DNA of 64,000 nucleotides from Chitinophaga caseinilytica (lineage in GTDB: Bacteria; Bacteroidota; Bacteroidia; Chitinophagales; Chitinophagaceae), in contig NZ_CP150096.1 of the NCBI RefSeq assembly GCF_038396765.1, positions 1,285,001 through 1,349,000 on the forward strand. The letters are read 5' to 3'. The notes under the pieces were generated by a model. It made no database searches. It was given only the letters and a program-made list of their open reading frames with translations, and had not been told where the DNA came from. Of the stretch, positions 1 through 8,327 are shown piece by piece. The position numbers and the translations under genes are program-made. The number at the start of each line of letters is the position of its first letter. The stretch's first letter is position 1.

Positions 1-160
1 TCAGTTAAAGGAAAGCTGGCAGCATCGTACGAACGGGAACTGCGTGTTCGTTTCGGCGACGGAGCGGCGGAACATCGAGGAGCTGCGGACAACGATCATG
101 GAGAAAGTGATGCAGTTGTACCGGGAGCGGTATCCTTACAAATCCGAATTTTTCTATTAA
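1..160 (+). CDS. hflX: GTPase HflX, C-terminal fragment (5' end outside window)
   Basis: An open frame runs in from the window edge to a TAA at 158-160 and encodes about 52 residues. They include a stretch reading CVFVSATERRNIEELR and end in YPYKSEFFY. The ISATE-type G5 motif followed by an ELR helix and a basic-aromatic YPYK(T/S)EF tail is typical of the end of HflX, the ribosome-associated GTPase that splits stalled ribosomes. The TAA overlaps the ATG of the next gene by one base (TAATG), so the two are probably translationally coupled. Only the tail is visible, so the family call rests on this short stretch. Confidence 0.75.
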   Translation, partial: QLKESWQHRTNGNCVFVSATERRNIEELRTTIMEKVMQLYRERYPYKSEFFY

Positions 161-504
161 TGGCGAAGCAATACAACTGGTACCGGCTGACGGGCGCAGA
201 TGATCCCGTGGCGGAGGAATCGCGTATTACAGTTCAGGAAGTGAACGGGAAGAAGATATGTGTGGCGCGGCAGGGTGGCGAGTTGTATGCTTTTGCGTAT
301 AAATGTCCGCATGCGGGGGGCCTGATGTCCGACGGTTTTCTGGACGACCGTGGGAATGTGGTGTGCCCCCTGCACCGTTACAAATTTGCGTTGCGGAACG
401 GATATAATTCCAGTGGCGAGGGTTTTTACCTTCGCACTTACCCTATTGAGTGCCGCGCCGATGGTATCTACATCGGCATGGAAAAAAGCTGGCTGAGCTG
501 GTGA
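160..504 (+). CDS. Rieske (2Fe-2S) ferredoxin-like protein
   Basis: This 114-residue protein has the two cluster-binding boxes of a Rieske domain: C49-P-H51 followed by AGG, and C69-P-L-H72 followed by RYKF. All four ligands are present. There is no signal peptide, membrane segment or oxygenase domain, so it is a free-standing soluble Rieske ferredoxin. It probably shuttles electrons for an unknown partner. The start overlaps the stop of hflX by one base, suggesting co-transcription. Family assignment is firm; the partner and pathway are not visible. Confidence 0.85.
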   Translation: MAKQYNWYRLTGADDPVAEESRITVQEVNGKKICVARQGGELYAFAYKCPHAGGLMSDGFLDDRGNVVCPLHRYKFALRNGYNSSGEGFYLRTYPIECRADGIYIGMEKSWLSW

Positions 505-571
505 TATTTCCCTCCATTTTCCTGTTCATTTTGTTCATTTTAACCCGAACAGGTTTATAGACCTTCTTCCA

Positions 572-592
572 TACATGGCGCCCTGCCATGTA
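572..592 (+). terminator. Perfect 8-bp hairpin downstream of the Rieske gene, possible terminator
   Basis: TACATGGC at 572-579 pairs perfectly with GCCATGTA at 585-592 around a 5-base loop. On the plus strand a loosely T-rich stretch follows (ATTTTCG, then CCTTTTTT). It lies about 70 bases after the hflX-Rieske pair and could end that transcript, but the T tract is not directly adjacent, so the call is tentative. Confidence 0.35.
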
Positions 593-673
593 ATTTTCGT
601 GGCCTTTTTTCAGATACATTGCAGCCATGATCGTTCAAAAAATTCCTTCCGGTGAGGATGGACCGGCACACAT

Positions 674-704
674 AAAAAAAGGCCGGCGTCAATAGATACC
701 GGCC
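674..704 (-). terminator. Rho-independent terminator of the fucosidase gene
   Basis: Read on the minus strand, GGCCGG (complement of 699-704) pairs with CCGGCC (complement of 681-686) around a 12-base loop and runs straight into seven T residues (complement of 674-680). It lies 28 bases past the fucosidase stop codon and is a textbook intrinsic terminator. Confidence 0.8.
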
Positions 705-731
705 TGATTATTCTAAAGCGATGTAAACGCA

Positions 732-2879
732 CTATTCGAACGTCAGTTTCAGATTGGGCAATCCCATCTCATCGTGCGGTGTGGACGGGTTGTGCAATTG
801 CCAGCTTACCGGGAAGTAAGTCCCCTTCTGCATGCGGATCTCCGGCAGTTCCAGGTGATATATGGCCTGGGGAACGTTGAAGTCGATGTTAAAGGGAACG
901 GCGTTGAGGAAATAGTTGAACAGTTTAACTGTAAGCTGGTTTTTCCCGGCTTGCAATGGTAGTAGTACGTAATGGTCCAGTTTATCCTTGCGGAAGGGAT
1001 TATTCTGGATGAGGAGCTGCCTGCCATTCAGGAATACTATAATGCCATCGCCGCTCGTGAGCTTTACGAGTACGTTTTGGGCGGCGGGGGCGGTTATTTC
1101 CTGGAGGAGATAGTGTGCGGTCATGGCGCCGGCGGGCCTTTTCGCATCGATGGCGTATTGGGTGCCGTTTTTCCATTCGGGATGGGCTACCCAGCTTTTC
1201 CCGTCTTGGCGGGGCCAGGGTTTGGAAAGGTCTACCTGCGCGAGGGAGCCATGTGTGCCGCCGGGGCCGGAATACAAGGGGCCCAGGATGTGGATGGGGC
1301 CGGTTTGCAGGCTGGCGATATCGTTATTCAGTTGTTCCGCTTTTCCGCCATCCAGGAGAACGGGAGTGGTTTTGGTGCCCAGTTCGAGATCGATGGTGCG
1401 GCCTTTTTCCTCTTCGGTGTAGGTCAAAGTGGGGCGGAAAGAGCCGCTGCGCTGGGGTTCCAGGGCCCAGGCGTTACGGATCGTGCTGGTGAAACTGGTG
1501 TTATAATCGATAGTGGCGTTGCTGAAATAGGGGAAGGCGTTGGAATTGTCAAGCGCCAGGCCGGCGGTCAACGGGCGGATATTGGCCGGGGGAACGGTGT
1601 AGCCGTTGGTGAAGGTGAGTTCCACCACCTGGAAAAGCCCGCTCATGTCGAGGGTTTCTGGCAGCTGGATGTGAAGACCGTCTTTTCCTTCGGACGTTTT
1701 CACTTTGGCAGGGCCGCCGATGACACGCGCTGCGCTTACCTTGCCTTTCAGGCCGGGCAGTACGATGGTGTTGTTGGCGGGGCGGTCCATGAGGTGGAGG
1801 TAAAGCTTGTTTTTACGGCTGGTGATGCTGCCCCAGTCGAAAGGAACATGGAAAGGGTCGGGCTGGGTGCCGTAGATCGCTTCGCTGTTTGTGTTGAGCC
1901 ATTGGCCGATGGCGAGCAGGGCGTCCCGTTCGAAATCCACGACGGTGCCGTCGCCTTTGGGGCCGATGTTGAGGAGGAAGTTGCCTCCGCGGGAGGCCAC
2001 GCGTACCAGGCTCGTCAGTTTTTCCCGGATCTTGGCGTTGATGTCGCCGCGTTCCTGCCAGGAACGGTATCCCCAGGTTTCGTGGAAGAAAGAGGCGGGG
2101 CTTTGCCAGGGCACGCCGATGATGTAATCGGGTTCCTGGTTGTCGCCCATGACGGTGAAATCGCCCTGGTTGTTCCCGATGCGGCTGCCGATCATGCAGT
2201 TGGGTTGGAGTTTATGCACCAATGCGCGCATTTCCTCGCTTTGGGGGCGGGTCATTTGTCCCATGTCGAACCAGAGCTCGGAAACGGGGCCGTATTTGGT
2301 CAGCAGTTCCGTGATCTGCTGCATGTTGTAAGTATGGTGTGCGGGCGGGATGGAGTCGGAGTTGCTGCCGGAAATGGGCATCGCCGGCGGGAAGTGCCAG
2401 TCGATCAGTGAGAAATACAGCCCGAAAGCGATTCCCTGGCGGCGACAGGCTTCGGAGAGTTCTTTCAGGATATCGTGCTTGTAGGGCGTGGCATCCATGA
2501 TGTCGAACGTTGTGTAGGCGCAATCCCATAGTGCGAATCCGTCGTGGTGTTTGGATGTGATCACGACAGATTTCATGCCCGCGCGTTTTGCGAGGGTAGC
2601 GATGCTATCGGGGTTCCATTGTGCGGGATTGAATTCCTGCGCCACGTTTTCGTAGGTGTCGTTATACAATCCGGCGGCATGTGCGCGGATTTGTTCGCTG
2701 AGGCCGCGGCTGATCTGTTTGTTTTCCCAAACGCCACCCAGTTTGCTGTAAACGCCGAAGTGGATGAACATGGAATATTTACGATCGCGCCATTGCTGGA
2801 GGGCGGTTGGTTCTATTTGGGCTGTAGCGGAGTGGATCCAGCCGAGGCAGCCGGTTATGATACAAAAAAGTCGTTTCAT
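732..2879 (-). CDS. GH29 alpha-L-fucosidase, secreted
   Basis: This 715-residue protein opens with a signal peptide (MKRLFCIITGCLGWIHSATAQ). The GH29 barrel follows, with conserved FIHFGVYS near residue 38, TSKHHDGFALWD near 108 and ELWFDMGQ, where D205 aligns with the family nucleophile. About 270 C-terminal residues look like beta-sandwich modules, common in bacterial GH29 enzymes. The family releases alpha-L-fucose from glycans, here presumably in the periplasm or outside. The gene stands alone, ends at a clear terminator and diverges from the next gene with only 47 bases between starts. A GDP-fucose-dependent exopolysaccharide cluster begins 6 kb away, but a functional link is only a guess. 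Confidence 0.92.
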   Translation of the reverse strand: MKRLFCIITGCLGWIHSATAQIEPTALQQWRDRKYSMFIHFGVYSKLGGVWENKQISRGLSEQIRAHAAGLYNDTYENVAQEFNPAQWNPDSIATLAKRAGMKSVVITSKHHDGFALWDCAYTTFDIMDATPYKHDILKELSEACRRQGIAFGLYFSLIDWHFPPAMPISGSNSDSIPPAHHTYNMQQITELLTKYGPVSELWFDMGQMTRPQSEEMRALVHKLQPNCMIGSRIGNNQGDFTVMGDNQEPDYIIGVPWQSPASFFHETWGYRSWQERGDINAKIREKLTSLVRVASRGGNFLLNIGPKGDGTVVDFERDALLAIGQWLNTNSEAIYGTQPDPFHVPFDWGSITSRKNKLYLHLMDRPANNTIVLPGLKGKVSAARVIGGPAKVKTSEGKDGLHIQLPETLDMSGLFQVVELTFTNGYTVPPANIRPLTAGLALDNSNAFPYFSNATIDYNTSFTSTIRNAWALEPQRSGSFRPTLTYTEEEKGRTIDLELGTKTTPVLLDGGKAEQLNNDIASLQTGPIHILGPLYSGPGGTHGSLAQVDLSKPWPRQDGKSWVAHPEWKNGTQYAIDAKRPAGAMTAHYLLQEITAPAAQNVLVKLTSGDGIIVFLNGRQLLIQNNPFRKDKLDHYVLLPLQAGKNQLTVKLFNYFLNAVPFNIDFNVPQAIYHLELPEIRMQKGTYFPVSWQLHNPSTPHDEMGLPNLKLTFE

Positions 2880-2926
2880 GATAGCAAAGTAGGAAAACGT
2901 TCTTAAAAAAGTATACCTTTCGTCAC

Positions 2927-4279
2927 ATGGCCGGTTTGCGCGAAAAAAGGATCAGTTTTAGTGAAAAAGTCATCTGGATTACGGGCGCATCGTCCGGGAT
3001 CGGTGAGGCTTTGGCGATCCGTTTGTCGGCATTGGGTGCCCGGTTGATCCTGACGTCACGGAATGTGGAGGCGTTGGCTGGAGTGAAGGCGCGTTGTGTG
3101 GGATCGGTGGTTGTTTTGCCGGCGGATCTTTCAACGGGAAAATTCACGGTTCCCGAGTCCGGGCGTGCCGGCTTTGCCGGCGGCGAGCAATCCAGCCAAT
3201 CCGGCTATCAAGGCCCGGCTTCCGGATCGCTGGCTGTGACGAATGAATTAACCGGCGGAGAGCAATCCATCCCATCAAGTGATAACTCAGTCGATGAATC
3301 GCCAGTCGGGAGGAATGATTTAACCGGCGATGAGCAATCAAACCCTTCAGGCGATCAAAATTCAGCTGATGAATCGAGAGCCGTGAAGAATAAATTTACC
3401 GGCGATGAGCAACCCATTCCGTCAAGCGATCAAAACTCAGCTTATGGATCGCGGTTCGGGAAGAATGAATTGACTGGCGATGAGCAATCCTGCCAATCAA
3501 GCGATCAAAACTCAGCATATGAACCGCGGAATGTGAAAAATGAATTAACCGGCGGCGAGCAATCCATCCCATCAAGCGATCAAAACTCAGCTTATGAATC
3601 GCGGGTAGAGAAGGATGAATTTATCGGAAACGAACGATCAAACCCATCAAGGGATCAAAACCTGGCTTCCATATCGCCGGCAACTAAGAACAGCATATCC
3701 GGCCTGGCCCAACAAGCCATCAGTATTTATGGCAGGGTCGACATATTAATAAACAATGCAGGCATCGGCCAGCGCGCCTCCGCGGAAGAAACCTCCGAAG
3801 CCGTGCTTCGCCAGATCCTCGAGCTGGACTTCTTTGCGCCCGTCCTGCTCACACAGGCGCTCCTGCCACATTTCAGCGCAAACGGCGGGCAGGTTGTTGT
3901 AACAGGAAGCATGGCCGGACTGATGGGCGTTCCCCGCCGCACAGCTTATGCCGCCGCCAAACATGCGGTGATGGGCTATTTCGAGTCATTACAAGTGGAG
4001 CACACCATCCCGGGGTTTCACGTTACCATCATCAGCCCCGGCAGAGTCAGGACTTCCCTTTCGCTAAACGCCCTTCGTGGCAGCGGCGATCCCCACGGGA
4101 AAATGGATGCTGCGCAGGAGAAGGGCATTCCGGTCGAAGTATGCGCAAATAAGATGATCACCGCTATTTCCCGAAAGCGAAAACACGTCATCATCGCCCG
4201 CGAAGAAAGGATTTTGTGGTATCTCCGGAAATGGGCGCCACCGCTATATTATATGGTAGCCAGGAAGTTCGGGAGTTAA
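2927..4279 (+). CDS. Short-chain dehydrogenase/reductase with a 7-unit tandem-repeat insertion
   Basis: This 450-residue protein reads as a classical SDR split by an insert. The first part carries the nucleotide-binding TGASSGIG (residues 19-26) and the strand ending PADLS. The second part resumes at about residue 259 with GRVDILINNAG, the catalytic serine region GSM and Y-AAAK (YAAAKHAVMGYF), then PGRVRT. Without the insert it would be a normal length of about 270 residues. Residues 85-258 hold seven units of 25 (one of 24) residues, each starting G(G/D)EQS and ending near N-(E/K/D)-(L/F)-T. They are rich in Ser, Asp, Asn and Gln and probably disordered. The insert lies in the loop between beta-3 and helix C and is in frame. 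Substrate unknown. Confidence 0.88.
   Translation: MAGLREKRISFSEKVIWITGASSGIGEALAIRLSALGARLILTSRNVEALAGVKARCVGSVVVLPADLSTGKFTVPESGRAGFAGGEQSSQSGYQGPASGSLAVTNELTGGEQSIPSSDNSVDESPVGRNDLTGDEQSNPSGDQNSADESRAVKNKFTGDEQPIPSSDQNSAYGSRFGKNELTGDEQSCQSSDQNSAYEPRNVKNELTGGEQSIPSSDQNSAYESRVEKDEFIGNERSNPSRDQNLASISPATKNSISGLAQQAISIYGRVDILINNAGIGQRASAEETSEAVLRQILELDFFAPVLLTQALLPHFSANGGQVVVTGSMAGLMGVPRRTAYAAAKHAVMGYFESLQVEHTIPGFHVTIISPGRVRTSLSLNALRGSGDPHGKMDAAQEKGIPVEVCANKMITAISRKRKHVIIAREERILWYLRKWAPPLYYMVARKFGS
3179..3700 (+). repeat. Tandem array of seven 75-bp in-frame repeats inside the SDR gene
   Basis: Seven imperfect direct repeats of 75 bases (the second 72) begin GGCGG(C/A)GAGCAATCC or GGCGATGAGCAA and end near GAATTAACC. 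They start at about 3179, 3254, 3326, 3401, 3476, 3551 and 3626. Units 4 to 6 are the most alike; the first and last are the most diverged, a common pattern in an array grown by unequal exchange. All units keep the reading frame, including the 3-base-shorter second unit. Confidence 0.9.
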
Positions 4280-4427
4280 TGCGGTTGTCGAAAACACCAG
4301 CGGAACGCGCATCCCGGTAGTTGCAGACAGGGAAAGCGCGGAACGATAGCATCCAACAATCGGTACAAATCAATTTACTGCATTTCAACATGCCACAAGA
4401 AAACGATCATGTAAAATCCTGTTCCAT

Positions 4428-4853
4428 GTGAACTGCGACAACCCTGAAGACCTTGTCGTCGAAACCTTGTGGGCAATCATTATCGAAAAGGAAACAGGAC
4501 TTTATCAAATCGACAATATTCCTTTTTACATCCCCTTGATTTCTTGCGGGGATATCGTTTTTGCCGAGTATGACGAAGCGGAAGAACGGCTGGTCTACCG
4601 CCAAACCGTAAAGGAATCCGGCAATTCGACCATCCAGATCGAGCTCTTGCACGACAATGACCGGGAATTGGAAATCCGGGAAATATTCCGGGAAATGGGC
4701 TGCGAAAGCGAAGGGACAGCCGGTGGGTATTTTGTTTTGGAAGTTCCATTCGATATGGATTACACGGCCATCAAACAAAAACTGGAAGCACTGCGGAACG
4801 ATCAAATAATCGACTATGCGGAATCTTGCCTGTCGAATCTGCATAAATATTAA
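4428..4853 (+). CDS. DUF4265 domain protein, apparent frameshift at the 5' end
   Basis: The open frame gives 141 residues from a GTG at 4428. The pattern (V)ETLWA...GLYQIDNIPFYIPLISCGDIV matches DUF4265, a small family of unknown function. The start is probably not native. An ATG at 4390 opens a second frame (MPQENDHVK, then stop), and joining it to the downstream frame at the A4 run 4413-4416 gives MPQENDHVK-ILFHV-NCDN, with the expected first beta strand. One extra A would restore a full gene 4390-4853. The gene stands alone between the SDR and Wzi genes. Confidence 0.7.
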   Translation: MNCDNPEDLVVETLWAIIIEKETGLYQIDNIPFYIPLISCGDIVFAEYDEAEERLVYRQTVKESGNSTIQIELLHDNDRELEIREIFREMGCESEGTAGGYFVLEVPFDMDYTAIKQKLEALRNDQIIDYAESCLSNLHKY

Positions 4854-5023
4854 GATGTAGGTCATGATGCAGAGCCGCCACCACCGGGAATGACCAACAC
4901 TTCCGACCCCCATTCCTCCCATAAGTACCCTTTTACCGCTGTTGACGTATGATTATACTGGTTTAAGTAACCCATTTCAACCCGGATCCATGCTAATTTG
5001 CCGGGTAAGTCATACGATATATT

Positions 5024-6469
5024 ATGAAAACGGCAGGCATCGCAATTACCATATCTTTACTGCTGCCCTTTTCCGCCATCCACGCGCAGTTTGCCGACTC
5101 GCTCGAAGTGCGGACGGGCACACGCGCCACCATCGCCACGAAGGACTATCAGCCCCTCTGGCTCACGGCCAACAAGTTCGGGACCATCTCCGATCGCAAA
5201 TCCGATCTTTCCACCTACATCCGCGCCACCAACGCGCATACTTTCGGCCCGGAACAAAACTGGCGCCTCCAATACGGATTCAGCCTGTATAACAATAACA
5301 ACTTCCGACGGAACTTCTTCGAAGAAGCCTTCGTCAAATTCGCGTTCAAAAAGCTGGAATTACGGGTGGGCCGGTACGAAGAAATCATCGGCGAGGTAGA
5401 TCCCGAGCTATCGTCTGGCTCCCTGGGCGTGAGCGGCAACGCGCTCCCCATTCCCAAAATAAGCATCGGATTGAAGGAATACGCCCCCGTCCCCTTCACC
5501 AACGGCTGGCTGCAGGTAAAAGGACAATTCAGTCACGGGTGGATGGGCCGCAACCAGTTCATCCCCTACGCCTTTCTCCACGAAAAGAATTTCTACCTGC
5601 GGATCGGCAAAAAGAAACTCAAAGCCTATGGCGGCATCCAGCATTACGCCGTCTGGGGAGGCAACCGGAAAGACCTTCCAAAGATCAAAAGCAGTTTCAA
5701 AGATTACATGGACGTAGTTTTGGTGAAGGAAGGAGATGACGGAACGGTGCTGACCGACCAGGTACGTCCCAACCGCCCGGGAGACCATCGCGGGGTACTG
5801 GAAGGCGGACTGGAATGGGAGAACGACAACTTCGCGCTGCGCGCCTACAATCAAACCCCGTTCGAAACGGGCCAGGGCGTCGATTTTAAAAATACCGATC
5901 ACCTCATGGGCCTCAGTTTCCGCGATAAACGGGAAGGCGCCGTGCTGCTGCAGGCTACGTTGGAATGGATTTCCACCAAAAAAATGAACGACTGGCACCC
6001 GAAGCAGTACCGCGAAAGCTATTACAACAACGGCGTATACCTTACCGGCTGGGAATATGAGAACCGCATCATCGGTACGCCGCTCTTTACTAACCGCAGC
6101 CGCGGACAATATTACTTCGACAACATCCAGCCGTTCGATTACAGTGAGAAATGGAACGTGATCCGGAACAAAGGCTGGAACATCATCAATAACCGCGTCA
6201 GCGGCATCCACCTGGGGGCGCTGTACCGCGTCGGCAGCGTGTTGCAGGGAAAAACGATGTTGACGTATACGAAGAATTTCGGGACCTACGATCCCGGGCC
6301 CATCAAAGCGCCGCTCAGCCAATGGTACGCCCTGCAGCAGGTGCGCTACAGCGCGCCGGTGCCCGGCCTCACCCTCACGGGGGCCGTGGGGCTCGATGGC
6401 GGAGACATGAGCAAAACCGCAGGTTTCATGCTGGGCTTGGAATGGCTGTTCGCTCCCGGCCGCCGCTAG
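5024..6469 (+). CDS. Capsule assembly Wzi-family outer-membrane protein
   Basis: This 481-residue protein has a signal peptide (MKTAGIAITISLLLPFSAIHAQ). A chain of alternating strands with aromatic girdles follows, as in an outer-membrane barrel. Landmarks are LRVGRYEEIIG, GSLGVSGNALPIPKISIGL and FSHGWMGR, found in the Bacteroidota Wzi-like family. E. coli Wzi is an 18-strand barrel and lectin that anchors capsule to the cell surface. The gene lies 2.6 kb before the exopolysaccharide operon, with regulators in between, consistent with a role in holding that polymer. The start follows directly on a clean signal peptide. Its stop overlaps the convergent receiver gene by four bases. Confidence 0.82.
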   Translation: MKTAGIAITISLLLPFSAIHAQFADSLEVRTGTRATIATKDYQPLWLTANKFGTISDRKSDLSTYIRATNAHTFGPEQNWRLQYGFSLYNNNNFRRNFFEEAFVKFAFKKLELRVGRYEEIIGEVDPELSSGSLGVSGNALPIPKISIGLKEYAPVPFTNGWLQVKGQFSHGWMGRNQFIPYAFLHEKNFYLRIGKKKLKAYGGIQHYAVWGGNRKDLPKIKSSFKDYMDVVLVKEGDDGTVLTDQVRPNRPGDHRGVLEGGLEWENDNFALRAYNQTPFETGQGVDFKNTDHLMGLSFRDKREGAVLLQATLEWISTKKMNDWHPKQYRESYYNNGVYLTGWEYENRIIGTPLFTNRSRGQYYFDNIQPFDYSEKWNVIRNKGWNIINNRVSGIHLGALYRVGSVLQGKTMLTYTKNFGTYDPGPIKAPLSQWYALQQVRYSAPVPGLTLTGAVGLDGGDMSKTAGFMLGLEWLFAPGRR

Positions 6470-6840
6470 AGCTGCTTTTCAAAGATACCCTGGATAACGG
6501 CGTGTAAATTTTTAAACAGGAAAGGCTTGGTGACATAACCCGCAGCGCCCCGCTCCAGGGCCTGCTGGATGTCGTCGATCTCCGAACGCGCGGTGAGCAT
6601 CACCACGGGAATGTCCTGCAATGCAGGGTCGTCACGGAAATTGTCGAGCAAATCGAGGCCGTTGAGCACGGGCATGTAAATGTCGCTGATCACCAGGTCG
6701 GGCCGCAGTTTGCGGGCGGCGCGGATCCCTTCTTCTCCGTTGGTTGCCGTAGCAACCGTGTACTGGTGCAATTCGAGCAGCGACTTCAGCGCGTCGGACA
6801 AGCTGGGCTTATCCTCAATGAGCAGGATGGTGTTGTTCAT
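6466..6840 (-). CDS. Single-domain response regulator (receiver only)
   Basis: A 124-residue CheY-like receiver with no output domain. The acidic pair E9-D10, the phospho-acceptor D53 in LVISDIYMP, the T/A of MLTARS and K105 in the TKPF motif are all present, so it should be phosphorylatable. It lies 34 bases downstream of the histidine kinase gene and is surely co-transcribed, making the kinase its likely partner. Its output would be by protein-protein contact. Confidence 0.9.
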   Translation of the reverse strand: MNNTILLIEDKPSLSDALKSLLELHQYTVATATNGEEGIRAARKLRPDLVISDIYMPVLNGLDLLDNFRDDPALQDIPVVMLTARSEIDDIQQALERGAAGYVTKPFLFKNLHAVIQGIFEKQL

Positions 6841-6874
6841 TACTGTTCAGCTTTGTACCGGGCACAAAATCGAT

Positions 6875-7951
6875 TTAGATGGCGTCGGCGAACTCCTGGA
6901 ACACCAGGGTAAAGGTGGTCCCTTCATTCACCCCGCTACTAACTGAAATCGTGCCGTGATTGGATTCCACAAAAGTTTTGACAATTGAAAGACCGAGCCC
7001 CGTGCCCTCGATCCCGTCCACATTGCTGCCGCGGAAAAACGAGGTGAACAGGTACGGAAGGTCGCTTTCCGGGATCCCGATACCGTGATCGCGGAAAGTG
7101 ATGACCAGCTTTTTCTTCTTGTACTGCAGTTTTACAGATGGATTCTTTTGGGTGGAATATTTAAAGGCATTGCTGATGAGATTGGTGAAGACTTTGGCCA
7201 GCTGGTCCTTGTCAGCCAAAATGGGCCGTGGCTCGCCTTCTATGGAGATTAGCAGCGAGCGGTCGTCTTTCCGTTGCGAGAAGTATTGATAACGTAGTGT
7301 TTCTATGATCTGTTCCGGCGAAACCGGCTTGAAATCCGCCTCCCAGTTATTACCTGCGATCTTGCTGAGGGTCAGCACTTCGTCGAGCATGCCGTTCAGC
7401 TGGAAAATTTCATCCGCCATTTTCCGGAGTTGCAGGCGGTGGAAGGAAGACAGTTGTCCATCGAGCTGAAGGCGCGTCTCAAGGAGGTCCATCGCCGAAG
7501 AGATGGCCGTGAGAGGCGTTCTGAATTCGTGAGAAGTCATGGACATGAACTGAACTTTCATCTGCTGCAAGGATTTTTCCTGTTCGAGATGCTGCAATTT
7601 TTTTTGCAGTTCTTCCTCCTGTTCCACTTTCCGGCCGATGGCCAGCCAGTATTTTTTTCCTTCGATTTTTAACGGGCTGACGCGAAAATCGATCAGCGAG
7701 ATTTCTCCGTTTTGTGAAACCGGCAGCATAAACGCCGACGGCAAAGGTTTCGGAAATGCATCCTGCCGCCCGCCGCCATAGGCGAGCTGAAGGGGAAGGC
7801 CCCTGAGCTGGGAGGCTTTGCCATTGGCTAATACTTCGATGGCCTTTCCGTTGGCATTGAGTACGACCTGCTTGTCTGTGCTGATGATCAATACAGGGTC
7901 TTCAATGCCGCGCAGCATATGGCTTACCCTGATGGATTGGTTAGGCTTCAT
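6875..7951 (-). CDS. PAS-domain sensor histidine kinase, soluble
   Basis: This 358-residue kinase has no membrane segment. Residues about 8-110 form a PAS-like sensor, followed by a coiled coil (about 110-135). The HisKA helix has H141 in SHEFRTPLTAI. The HATPase domain shows an N box (NLISNAFKYS), G1 (DHGIGIP), F box (LFTSFFRG) and G2 (GTGLGLSIV). It sits first in a two-gene operon with the receiver protein, facing away from the LuxR-type regulator across a 376-base gap. The signal is unknown; the lack of membrane segments points to an internal cue. Confidence 0.9.
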   Translation of the reverse strand: MKPNQSIRVSHMLRGIEDPVLIISTDKQVVLNANGKAIEVLANGKASQLRGLPLQLAYGGGRQDAFPKPLPSAFMLPVSQNGEISLIDFRVSPLKIEGKKYWLAIGRKVEQEEELQKKLQHLEQEKSLQQMKVQFMSMTSHEFRTPLTAISSAMDLLETRLQLDGQLSSFHRLQLRKMADEIFQLNGMLDEVLTLSKIAGNNWEADFKPVSPEQIIETLRYQYFSQRKDDRSLLISIEGEPRPILADKDQLAKVFTNLISNAFKYSTQKNPSVKLQYKKKKLVITFRDHGIGIPESDLPYLFTSFFRGSNVDGIEGTGLGLSIVKTFVESNHGTISVSSGVNEGTTFTLVFQEFADAI

Positions 7952-8240
7952 GTCTTGAGTTCTGTCGATATGGTTCTTCGTCGATTCGGTTCTTCAATTT
8001 TCTTTTCCCGGAAATTACCGGTCGGGTTTCACACGAGAAAGATAGTCAATTTACATCGCATAATCCGCGCAAACTTTACACATTTCATGCTATGCGTTGC
8101 TGCAAAGCTTATATACGTTTTAGTTGCATATGATTATTGTTAATTTGTTACTTGAAATAATAGCACAACAATTCCCATTCCGTTTTGAATAGCTATCAAT
8201 AAATTAATACATCCGCTGATAAATTTTTAAAAATTGGACT

Positions 8241-8248
8241 TATCTTTG
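8241..8248 (+). promoter_or_regulatory. Candidate Bacteroidota -7 promoter element
   Basis: TATCTTTG is an exact match to the Bacteroidota -7 consensus TAnnTTTG and lies 79 bases before the response-regulator start. No good -33 TTTG is seen at the usual spacing, so it is only a candidate. Confidence 0.45.
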
Positions 8249-8261
8249 ATAGTATACTATC
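8248..8261. promoter_or_regulatory. Perfect 14-bp palindrome, candidate operator
   Basis: GATAGTATACTATC is fully self-complementary and begins at the last base of the candidate -7 element. A dimeric regulator bound here would cover the transcription start, so autoregulation by the adjacent LuxR-type protein is possible. Binding is inferred from symmetry alone. Confidence 0.45.
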
Positions 8262-8327
8262 CTATTTAATTGTTCGAGGTGCGAACAGCATCTTTATTGC
8301 GAAAACCATATCAACGTTAACCGTAAT

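Larger units (their letters stand above)
7952..8327. other. AT-rich divergent promoter region between kinase and LuxR-type regulator
   Basis: This 376-base gap has no convincing gene. It is markedly AT-rich compared with its flanks and must hold the promoters of both divergent genes. The only strong elements seen are a TATCTTTG at 8241-8248 and a perfect palindrome at 8248-8261, listed separately. Confidence 0.7.

Noticed and set aside
443-628. 61-residue minus-strand frame MAAMYLKKGHENY...
   Set aside because: Overlaps the end of the Rieske gene and contains the 572-592 hairpin; no family pattern, so not called.
972-2411. 479-residue open frame on the plus strand across the fucosidase gene
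   Set aside because: Antisense shadow in GC-rich DNA; glycine- and valine-rich sequence with no family pattern.
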